NCBI GenBank assembly: GCA_031554725.1
Contig: JAVBUZ010000124.1
Location: 1 to 12,966 of the forward strand
DNA: 12,966 nt
Direction: 5' to 3'
Source: JAVBUZ01 sp031554725
GTDB taxonomy: Bacteria; Bacillota; Clostridia; Lachnospirales; Lachnospiraceae
The first letter of the stretch is position 1; each line of letters begins with the position of its first letter. The notes below the pieces were generated by a model that did not search any database, was not told the origin of the DNA, and saw only the letters and a program-made list of their open reading frames with translations. Both the position numbers and the translations under genes were made by a program. Shown here piece after piece: positions 6,540 to 11,904 of this stretch.

Positions 6540-6583
6540 CACATATAATTGGTCAACCCCTTGTGGGCGGTTGTTCCTTATTT
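6491..6583 (-). ncRNA. Predicted antisense antitoxin RNA of toxin copy 1
   Basis: A minus-strand promoter (-35 TTTACA at 6618-6613, 17 bp, -10 TATATT at 6595-6590) predicts a start near 6583. The hairpin-T5 terminator ends it near 6491, giving an RNA of about 93 nt fully complementary to the toxin 3' UTR. Overlap at the 3' ends is the arrangement of the txpA/RatA system, in which the duplex is cut by RNase III. Expression is not demonstrated here. Confidence 0.65.
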
Positions 6584-6589
6584 ATAATA

Positions 6590-6618
6590 AATATACTACT
6601 CAATGTGTGGTTTGTAAA
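6590..6618 (-). promoter_or_regulatory. Promoter of antisense RNA 1
   Basis: On the minus strand TTTACA and TATATT (each 5/6 to consensus) are separated by exactly 17 bp. The second module has boxes at the equivalent place with the same spacing. Confidence 0.65.
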
Positions 6619-6761
6619 GAATTATGACGGGGATATTGAAACTATATTTATGAGTTATTTCTTGTGTTCGCAAGTAAGACGAGCTCGCAAATGATGAAGT
6701 TGAAAATTATGGAAGAAAAATACTTCTTGAAGCGAATCGTATTGGGAAGGTTGGATTTGAA

Positions 6762-7094
6762 ATGACAAGATTACCATTTCATGTATCTTTAAAGCAACCA
6801 TTCGTAGTGCCAAGTCTTGAAGAAATGGAAAACCTTTTTGATAAGTTTGCCAAAGAGGTAAGTCCTATAGAAGTGAATTTTGGGGAATTAGTTGTATACC
6901 CTAATAATGCTATCGGTGGAGAGCCATCTGGATGCTTGAGCATTAAAATTAAGAAAACATTAGAGCTTGATGGAATACAAAAGAAACTATTTTCTGACTT
7001 AGAGAGAAAATTTGGTCCATGTCCAGCACCTTTTGATGATGATAAAATCTTGCCAGGAACATATTTTTGTTATAAAACGGTTGATTTGAAATAA
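6762..7094 (+). CDS. 2'-5' RNA ligase-like (2H phosphoesterase superfamily) protein, probably N-terminally disrupted
   Basis: A 110-residue ORF beginning MTRLPFHVSLKQPF. HVSL (7-10) fits the first HxS/T motif of LigT-type 2H phosphoesterases. The second His motif expected near the C-terminus appears as YKTV (104-107), so a catalytic His may be lost. The same frame stays open upstream to 6678 and reads DELANDEVENYGRKILLEANRIGKVGFE, which looks like genuine family sequence but has no start codon. An ATG at 6650 in another frame gives MSYFLCSQV, and removing one A near 6675-6677 would join the two. So this is likely a frameshifted gene, or a shortened product from ATG 6762 with a weak GGAAGG 11 bases upstream. 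No activity should be assumed. Confidence 0.6.
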   Translation: MTRLPFHVSLKQPFVVPSLEEMENLFDKFAKEVSPIEVNFGELVVYPNNAIGGEPSGCLSIKIKKTLELDGIQKKLFSDLERKFGPCPAPFDDDKILPGTYFCYKTVDLK

Positions 7095-7189
7095 CCAAAG
7101 CAAAAAAATGAGAGAAATATTATAAACCAGAATTATTATCATGCAGGATTGACGCCAATTTGATATATTAGAGATAAGAGGTGATTGGT

Positions 7190-7909
7190 ATGAATGCTAT
7201 GAAAAAGATGATGAGGGCAATTGAATATATTAATAACCATTTGGAAAATGAGACCATTCTTGAAGATAGTGCAGCGTTTGTCTGTGTGTCAATGTCACAC
7301 TATATTTTTCTGTTCAAAAGTATACTTGGCTATACGCCAGCAGAATATATTAGAAAAAGACGTTTGGAAAACAGCACAAAAAATGTTCTTCAAAGAAAAA
7401 AGGTAATTGATATCGCCATTGAATCAGGATATGGAAGTAGTGAAGCATATACAAGAGCTTTTAAAAAAGAATTTGGAGTACCCCCAATTGAGTATCAAAA
7501 ATATGGAGTAATCTGCTCAATTGATGAACTGGATGATTTTGAAAAGATTATTGCCTTTTGCCCTGCACCTGCACATAAAGAATATTTTGGAGATTTGTAT
7601 TATGCAGAGTACAAAGAAGTGTATGATAGGCTGGCTGATAAAGGTTACTTTAAAAAAGAAACACTAGAATATTCTTGTGCGAAACAGTTAACAGAAAAAT
7701 ATTCTTATGATTTTGAATATCTTATATCAAACTTATTGGATTCAGCAGAAACATTGGAAGAGCTATATGACAAGGTCATTCAGATTAAATATATACCTCG
7801 TCAGTTATTTTATATGTTTGTAAAAGAGATGAGAGAAAATGGTATGTTGCAAGAAGTCAAGCTTGAGCAATGTGTTTGTCAAAAGGAATTATTTTTGGGG
7901 GAAAGATGA
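7190..7909 (+). CDS. AraC-family transcriptional regulator
   Basis: A 239-residue protein with the AraC-type double helix-turn-helix at the N-terminus (about 1-103): AIEYINNHLENETILEDSAA, then SHYIFLFKSILGYTPAEYIR, then the second HTH and family signature IAIESGYGSSEAYTRAFKKEFGVPPIEYQK. The rest (about 104-239) is a soluble, mostly helical region rich in Tyr and Lys that I do not recognise; it may sense a ligand. In most AraC proteins the DNA-binding domain is C-terminal, so this order resembles the MarA/Rob-like group with an added C-terminal module. ATG 7190 is chosen because GAGGTG lies six bases upstream. Target genes are not evident; the neighbouring MerR-methyltransferase is the nearest candidate. 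Confidence 0.85.
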   Translation: MNAMKKMMRAIEYINNHLENETILEDSAAFVCVSMSHYIFLFKSILGYTPAEYIRKRRLENSTKNVLQRKKVIDIAIESGYGSSEAYTRAFKKEFGVPPIEYQKYGVICSIDELDDFEKIIAFCPAPAHKEYFGDLYYAEYKEVYDRLADKGYFKKETLEYSCAKQLTEKYSYDFEYLISNLLDSAETLEELYDKVIQIKYIPRQLFYMFVKEMRENGMLQEVKLEQCVCQKELFLGER

Positions 7910-7938
7910 GTTCAAAAAGAGTGAAGTGATAAAAAATA

Positions 7939-7969
7939 TTGACCATGCCCCTGGGGCATGGTTTATTCT
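7939..7969 (+). promoter_or_regulatory. Promoter of the MerR-methyltransferase gene with a long 19-bp spacer
   Basis: TTGACC (7939-7944) and TATTCT (7964-7969) are 19 bp apart. Over-long 19-20 bp spacers with a dyad operator between the boxes are the hallmark of MerR-activated promoters. The predicted start near 7976 leaves a leader of about 28 nt before ATG 8004. Confidence 0.6.
7942..7962. promoter_or_regulatory. Perfect palindrome: predicted MerR-type operator, possibly also a terminator for the AraC gene
   Basis: The arms ACCATGCCCC (7942-7951) and GGGGCATGGT (7953-7962) are exact reverse complements around a single central T. They fill the space between TTGACC (7939-7944) and TATTCT (7964-7969). 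As RNA the sequence would also form a G+C-rich hairpin followed by TTATTCT, so a second role in ending the upstream transcript is possible, though the T-run is poor. Confidence 0.65.
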
Positions 7970-8003
7970 ATGTTATATAGAAAACAAAAAGGAGATTGGT
8001 GAC

Positions 8004-9191
8004 ATGGAAAAAGAGTTTTACACAGCAGGAGAATTAGCCAAGCTAACAGGAGTGTCTTACAAAACAATTCGCCATTACCATAAGAGGGGATTACTTGAGC
8101 CAGAAAAATATACAAATGGAGGTTATAAACAATATGGTGTGAAATCTGTAGAAACGTTACAACGAATATTGATGCTCAAGTATTTAAATTTCTCATTGGA
8201 AGAAATACAAAATATGCTATTTGCAGAAGATTTAGAGGATACATTTAATAGACAGGAAAAGCTTCTTCAAGCACAGGCGGAACATTTGGACCAAATTTTG
8301 AAAGCTGTAAAGGAAATGCAAAAGGTAAGTGAGGCTGAGCGCTGGGATAAGATGCTTGCGATTATGCATATGACCCAACAAAAAGAAGAAATAATTAAGC
8401 AGTATAAGGAAAGTACAAATTTGCAAAAGCGTATTAATATTCATGTTTATAGTACGTCAAAAACAAACTGGTATCAATGGGTTATAGATGGGTTACAACT
8501 TAAAAATGGAATGAAAATCCTAGAAATAGGTTGTGGAAATGGTATGCTTTGGACCCAGATGCGCGATCAATTACCAAAGAACATCCAGATTTTTTTGACA
8601 GATAGCTCGGAAAATATGTTACAAGCTGCAAAAAATAATATTGAAGAGTATGCACAGCTTTATAAAGAAAAAAATATACAGTTTGAATTTTCTCAAAATG
8701 ATGCAGAGAAGTTTGATTTTGAAGGAGATGACTTCGACCGAGTTATTGCAAACCATATGCTATATCATGTATCGAATGGAAATAGGATGGAGTTATTGAA
8801 GGCATGTAAGCGATTATTAAAGCAAGGCGGAATGTTTTATGCATCAACTGTGGGAAAAACTCATTTAAGAGAGTTATTTTCACTTGTTAAAGGGTTTGAT
8901 AAAAAAATCGATATGGCGAGATGGATGACAGAGAATTTTGAATTGGAAAATGGAAAAGAACAACTGAAACAAGTATTCTCTAGTGTAATTATGGAAGAAC
9001 ATGAGAATGACTTGTTAGTTCCGAACCCTCAAGCGGTATATGACTATATAGAGTCTTGGCCAGGAAATGCAAAAGAAATAATATGTGGACGTGAAAATGA
9101 GTTGATGAAATATTTAAAAGAACACATATCAGAAGAAACACCATATTTTATTCATAAATCAACAGGTGCATTTAAGGCTCTAAAAAAATAA
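8004..9191 (+). CDS. MerR-family regulator fused to a class I SAM-dependent methyltransferase
   Basis: A 395-residue two-domain protein. Residues 5-75 are a MerR winged HTH (YTAGELAKLTGVSYKTIRHY, then GYKQYGVKSVETLQRILMLK). Residues 80-140 are a charged helix suited to the MerR dimer coiled coil. From about 150 comes a Rossmann-type methyltransferase with motif I EIGCGNG (174-180), an acidic residue ending strand 2 (D200), D233 near the adenine site, the NHMLYHV post-motif (250-256) and LLKQGGMFYAST. The methyl acceptor is unknown; the fold resembles UbiE/small-molecule methyltransferases. ATG 8004 is chosen over an earlier in-frame start because AGGAG lies about nine bases upstream and MEKEFYTAGELA is a typical MerR start. 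The palindrome in its promoter suggests autoregulation. Confidence 0.88.
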   Translation: MEKEFYTAGELAKLTGVSYKTIRHYHKRGLLEPEKYTNGGYKQYGVKSVETLQRILMLKYLNFSLEEIQNMLFAEDLEDTFNRQEKLLQAQAEHLDQILKAVKEMQKVSEAERWDKMLAIMHMTQQKEEIIKQYKESTNLQKRINIHVYSTSKTNWYQWVIDGLQLKNGMKILEIGCGNGMLWTQMRDQLPKNIQIFLTDSSENMLQAAKNNIEEYAQLYKEKNIQFEFSQNDAEKFDFEGDDFDRVIANHMLYHVSNGNRMELLKACKRLLKQGGMFYASTVGKTHLRELFSLVKGFDKKIDMARWMTENFELENGKEQLKQVFSSVIMEEHENDLLVPNPQAVYDYIESWPGNAKEIICGRENELMKYLKEHISEETPYFIHKSTGAFKALKK

Positions 9192-9328
9192 CATTAGGGA
9201 GAGATAATTTATTTATATGCTATTGACAAGCTTCACGTTGGTTGAAAGCCTCATAAATACAGGGAGAAAAGGCGGTCGGATAGTGAAAAAATTTAGATAA
9301 TCAAAAAATGATTGTGAGAAATTACTAA

Positions 9329-9357
9329 TTGAATGGACTTGCACGACATGCTAGAAT
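9329..9357 (+). promoter_or_regulatory. Promoter of toxin copy 2
   Basis: TTGAAT (9329-9334) and TAGAAT (9352-9357) are separated by 17 bp, with the predicted start near 9364, at the edge of the repeat and about 60 nt before the toxin ATG. Copy 1 keeps CTAATTGAA but lacks about 20 bp here and has no clear -10. The rest of 9192-9328, after the MerR gene, shows nothing I can name. Confidence 0.55.
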
Positions 9358-9392
9358 CGGACTACGGAACATTCGTGTTACAGGGTGTGTTG

Positions 9393-9417
9393 ACCTCTAT
9401 TTTTATGAAATGGAGGT
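9393..9417 (+). promoter_or_regulatory. Hairpin masking the ribosome binding site of toxin copy 2
   Basis: ACCTCTATTT (9393-9402) pairs with AAATGGAGGT (9408-9417) over 10 bp with one G-T pair, around the loop TTATG. The whole GGAGGT Shine-Dalgarno sequence is base-paired. The upper stem differs from copy 1 in both arms but still pairs. Confidence 0.7.
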
Positions 9418-9424
9418 GGTGTCT

Positions 9425-9514
9425 ATGAGAAATCATTATGATTTAAAGGATATAATGACCTTTGGTCTATTCCTTCTGGCATTGCTTACATTCGTCTTTT
9501 CGTTTTGTAAGTAG
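9425..9514 (+). CDS. Small hydrophobic toxin-like peptide, copy 2 (Hol_Tox/TxpA-like, type I toxin)
   Basis: A 29-residue peptide, MRNHYDLKDIMTFGLF through FSFCK, differing from copy 1 only at a few conservative positions (K/R, F/Y, F/L, I/L, T/S). It has a short charged head, one transmembrane-length helix and a terminal Lys. ATG 9425 has GGAGGT seven bases upstream. A longer reading that starts at an upstream in-frame ATG within the SD hairpin (9405 or 9410 region) or further back is possible in principle, but the conserved start shared with copy 1 is here. It has a better promoter than copy 1 and a stronger SD, so it may be the more active toxin. Function is inferred, as for copy 1. Confidence 0.75.
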   Translation: MRNHYDLKDIMTFGLFLLALLTFVFSFCK

Positions 9515-9521
9515 CTATACA

Positions 9522-9569
9522 TAGAAAAACCACCCTAATACTTTGGCCAGTTGCAGGGTGGAATTTCTA
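9522..9569 (-). terminator. Long hairpin in the toxin 2 3' UTR, terminator of antisense RNA 2
   Basis: TAGAAA (9522-9527) pairs with TTTCTA (9564-9569) and CCACCCT (9530-9536) with AGGGTGG (9555-9561). On the minus strand the stem is followed by TTTTTCTA. Relative to copy 1, one base pair (G-C) is missing from both arms at once. Confidence 0.7.
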
Positions 9570-9616
9570 TTCTTATCAATCGGTCAAACCACCTTGTGGG
9601 CGGTTGTTCCTTTTCT
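9522..9616 (-). ncRNA. Predicted antisense antitoxin RNA of toxin copy 2
   Basis: Predicted from the minus-strand promoter below to the hairpin-T5 terminator, about 95 nt, complementary to the toxin 2 3' UTR. Its length matches that of antisense RNA 1. The two antisense RNAs differ mainly in loops and in the segment around 6540-6560 / 9570-9590, which could make each specific to its own toxin. Confidence 0.62.
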
Positions 9617-9622
9617 AATTAC

Positions 9623-9651
9623 AATATAGCATAAGTGTTTATCTAGTTCAA
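9623..9651 (-). promoter_or_regulatory. Promoter of antisense RNA 2
   Basis: On the minus strand TTGAAC (9651-9646), 17 bp, TATATT (9628-9623). The -10 is identical to that of antisense promoter 1, as is the 17-bp spacing, although the spacer sequences are unrelated. Confidence 0.6.
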
Positions 9652-9722
9652 TATAAATTTTTGCCTAAGATAAGATGCCGAAAAGAGTCTGAAAAAAGAC
9701 ATTATGATTATGGAGGTTAAAG

Positions 9723-9777
9723 GTTGAACAAAAAATGCGTGTTCAACTATTGATTTGAGTGCGCGTCGCAACGCGCA
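9723..9777 (+). promoter_or_regulatory. Two tandem perfect hairpins ahead of the small exported protein gene
   Basis: GTTGAAC (9723-9729) pairs with GTTCAAC (9741-9747), and TGCGCGT (9760-9766) pairs with ACGCGCA (9771-9777) around CGCA. A GGAGG at 9712-9716 precedes a possible nine-codon ORF (TTG at 9724, MNKKCVFNY) lying within the first hairpin. The arrangement could be a translation-controlled leader; this is speculative. Confidence 0.35.
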
Positions 9778-9790
9778 GATGGGTATAAAA

Positions 9791-10174
9791 ATGAAAAAGA
9801 AATTAGTGATTACAGTAACACTGATTTTTGCTATTGCGGTATTTCTATTTGTTTACAGCGGATTTGGGAAGCGAGTAGATGTATCAATACATAGTTATGC
9901 TGTATCCGAAGATGGGACTACCATAACGGTGCAAACTTCGCTTGCTGGTTCGATGGGATATATTAGAGATATTACCTATAAAAAGGATGGCGATAAAATA
10001 TATGCATCATTTTATGGTGCATTTGGAGGACTAAACAGCAAGATTGGTGCAAAGAATAATTTTGAAATTGAGGTAGACGCTTCTTGCAAAGAAATATATT
10101 TTGACAGAGGTAAAGAAGGATATAAGCTAGTATTACGCAAAGAGGAAGCTACAAATGAGTGGATAAAGAAATAA
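9791..10174 (+). CDS. Small membrane-anchored or exported protein of unknown function
   Basis: A 127-residue protein from ATG 9791: MKKKLVITVTLIFAIAVFLFV is a basic N-terminus followed by a hydrophobic helix (about 5-24), a signal peptide or anchor. The remaining hundred residues alternate in a beta-like pattern (VSIHSYAVSEDGTTITVQTSLAGSMGYIRDI), with one Cys and a basic C-terminus. I recognise no family. The start is uncertain: an in-frame ATG lies at 9779 and a TTG at 9755, and none has a good Shine-Dalgarno sequence. ATG 9791 gives the most typical signal sequence. It stands alone between toxin module 2 and the PASTA gene. Confidence 0.65.
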   Translation: MKKKLVITVTLIFAIAVFLFVYSGFGKRVDVSIHSYAVSEDGTTITVQTSLAGSMGYIRDITYKKDGDKIYASFYGAFGGLNSKIGAKNNFEIEVDASCKEIYFDRGKEGYKLVLRKEEATNEWIKK

Positions 10175-10240
10175 TTTAGGGGAAACGAATCCGAAAAGTC
10201 AGATTTTTTGTATGCATATTTAGGGGTTGAATGTTAATGT

Positions 10241-10269
10241 TTGTTCGTGTAAACTTATACGTGTATAAA
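10241..10269 (+). promoter_or_regulatory. Candidate promoter of the PASTA protein gene
   Basis: TTGTTC (10241-10246), 17 bp, TATAAA (10264-10269). The predicted start near 10276 leaves a leader of about 78 nt. The -10 is good and the -35 weak. Confidence 0.4.
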
Positions 10270-10353
10270 ATTATGCAATAAAAAGTATAGGTTTTTCTAA
10301 TGAATAGATTCCGTAGATTGCCAAAATGAGGATATGTAGGAAGGGGAAGGGAA

Positions 10354-11766
10354 ATGGCATTAATAAATTGTCCAGAATGTAAGAAGGAAATAAGTAGTGA
10401 GGCAAAACTATGCCCTAATTGTGCATATAACATAAAAAAATATGTCAAGGGTTTAGAAAAAAGTAGTAAGAAAATAAAAGTTGAAAATGATGTGCAAGGC
10501 GATAAGGTAATACATAAAAAGAAGAAAAGCTTTTTCATCGGTGTTAGTGGAATTATATTACTTATGCTAGGAGCAATTACGTCTATTTTATATTATATGA
10601 GTAATGCAACACCTGAGGTAACGGGACTTAGCGTCACAGAGGCAATGTCTATTTTAGATGAACACAAAATTGAATATGCGGCGGAGTATAGTTATACAGA
10701 AAATTACAATAAGGACTTAGTGTATGAGCAGAGTATAAAAGCAAAATCATTTTATCATTCAGGTGATATTATAACGTTAAAAGTTAGCGAAGGAAGAACG
10801 TATATCTTCCCAGATATTATCGATAAAAACATTGATGATGTAAAGGATGAAATAGGTGATATAGTTTGTGAATATGCATATGAGTATACAGATGATAAAG
10901 AAAAAGGTATAGTCTTATCAACATCAATTGATGCTGGATCAATGATAAAGGATACAGAAGTTGTTAATATAGTTTTGAGTCAAGGGCTATATACGTGGGT
11001 TCCAGAGGAAATAGTAGGAATGACAGAGGTTGAAGCTAAGAAGGCTCTTGAGGATTTAGGATTAGAGGTAAAAACAAAATATTACTATTCAATAAATGAA
11101 AAGGGAACCGTCTCGAAGTGTAATCCAGAAAAGTTTGGAGATAAGGGAGAAACGATAGAAATTTATGTGAGTAAGGGAGAAGGGGTCACTGTCCCAACCG
11201 TTGTTGGAAAATCTGAGAAAGAGGCAATAAAGCTTTTGGCAGATGAGGGATTTGGAGCAAAAGTTGTGTATACTTATCCTGATATGGGGGCAGACTGCAT
11301 GGAAAAGGAAAAAGAGGTGGTGAGCAGCCAGAGCATAAAAGGGATGGTTGATGCCACGTGTGATGTTATTATTACAATTCCCAAGCAAGGAATTTTGATA
11401 AGCAATGTTAAATGGGATATTAATTCAGTGGGTGGAGTTGACACCTATATTTCTTTTAAAAACATATCGGATATGCAGATAGCATATATTACATTTACAA
11501 TGGCGTACTATGATAGGATGGGTTATAAAGCTACATGTACAATAAGAGATAAATCGAGGGCGAGCTTGCGGTATACTGGTCCTCTTAAGGCAGGTTCAAG
11601 TGTAAATAATATATACTGGGAAGCTGTACTATACAATAATACGGTGTCAGTATTACAACCTAAATCAGCAACTATTGAGTTCTTAGATGGTAGCGAACAA
11701 ACAATAACATTTGGTGGAAGATATTGGTATGGCCGTGAATACTATGGTGGTGATTTGCATGATTAA
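10354..11766 (+). CDS. Zinc-ribbon, single-TM, PASTA-repeat membrane protein
   Basis: A 470-residue protein. Residues 6-23 form a short zinc ribbon (C6-x2-C9 and C20-x2-C23). A basic stretch and a transmembrane helix (about 60-81) follow. Residues about 87-346 form four PASTA-like units of 60-70 residues, each with VxGxxxxEA..L...xI / YxxxVxxQSxxxG..........I.VSxG features (clearest at 214-277 and 278-346). The C-terminal domain (about 347-470; VDTYISFKNISDM, RYTGPLKAGSS) resembles uncharacterised DUF5780-type beta domains. By family knowledge, PASTA units bind muropeptides or the cell wall, and the topology would put them outside. There is no Ser/Thr kinase or PBP domain. GGAAGGGGAAGGG precedes the ATG. 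It may be a wall-sensing or anchoring protein. Confidence 0.82.
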   Translation: MALINCPECKKEISSEAKLCPNCAYNIKKYVKGLEKSSKKIKVENDVQGDKVIHKKKKSFFIGVSGIILLMLGAITSILYYMSNATPEVTGLSVTEAMSILDEHKIEYAAEYSYTENYNKDLVYEQSIKAKSFYHSGDIITLKVSEGRTYIFPDIIDKNIDDVKDEIGDIVCEYAYEYTDDKEKGIVLSTSIDAGSMIKDTEVVNIVLSQGLYTWVPEEIVGMTEVEAKKALEDLGLEVKTKYYYSINEKGTVSKCNPEKFGDKGETIEIYVSKGEGVTVPTVVGKSEKEAIKLLADEGFGAKVVYTYPDMGADCMEKEKEVVSSQSIKGMVDATCDVIITIPKQGILISNVKWDINSVGGVDTYISFKNISDMQIAYITFTMAYYDRMGYKATCTIRDKSRASLRYTGPLKAGSSVNNIYWEAVLYNNTVSVLQPKSATIEFLDGSEQTITFGGRYWYGREYYGGDLHD

Positions 11767-11798
11767 TGTATAATAAACAACGAGAAAGAACATTTAGG

Positions 11799-11840
11799 GA
11801 GTCACATTTGTAAATTTAATTTACTTGTGTGGCTCTTTTT
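11799..11840 (+). terminator. Intrinsic terminator of the PASTA protein gene
   Basis: GAGTCACA (11799-11806) pairs with TGTGGCTC (11828-11835), including one T-G pair, and GTAAA (11810-11814) with TTTAC (11820-11824). TTTTT follows at 11836-11840. Confidence 0.9.
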
Positions 11841-11904
11841 ATTAATACAATCCTTGTTACCTTTTCACCCAAACTGCTACTAATAGAAGGAAGGAGGAAA
11901 TGCA

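Larger units (their letters stand above)
6333..6580 (+). repeat. Direct repeat, copy 1: small-toxin module
   Basis: This stretch aligns along its whole length with 9363-9610 in the same orientation, roughly 80-85% identical by eye. It covers a 5' leader (conserved CGTGTTACAGGGTGTGTTG), the toxin gene, a 3' hairpin and the antisense RNA region. The antisense promoter boxes lie just beyond and are conserved in spacing more than in sequence. Confidence 0.85.
9363..9610 (+). repeat. Direct repeat, copy 2: small-toxin module
   Basis: The second copy of the 6333-6580 repeat, in the same orientation about 3.0 kb downstream. Differences are concentrated in hairpin loops and at paired stem positions, while the leader block CGTGTTACAGGGTGTGTTGACCTC, the toxin helix codons and the GTGGGCGGTTGTTCC 3' block are nearly identical. 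Confidence 0.85.

Noticed and set aside
9329..9514. A 61-residue reading of toxin 2 from a far-upstream TTG
   Set aside because: The extension covers the promoter -35 and the conserved leader hairpin and is not preserved in copy 1; the shared ATG with GGAGGT seven bases upstream is the credible start.
6333..9610. The paired repeats considered as CRISPR repeats or insertion-sequence ends
   Set aside because: There are only two copies 3 kb apart, no regular spacers or cas genes, the repeats are direct and not inverted, and no transposase lies between them; the small-toxin module explains their content.
10187..10210. Possible terminator AATC-N10-GATTTTTT after the 127-residue protein gene
   Set aside because: The stem is only four base pairs, all but one A-T or T-A; too weak to call despite the T-run.
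10176..10538. A 120-residue minus-strand open frame before the PASTA gene
   Set aside because: It overlaps the start of the PASTA gene on the opposite strand, is composed of low-complexity Phe/Leu/Ser sequence, and has no good start signal.
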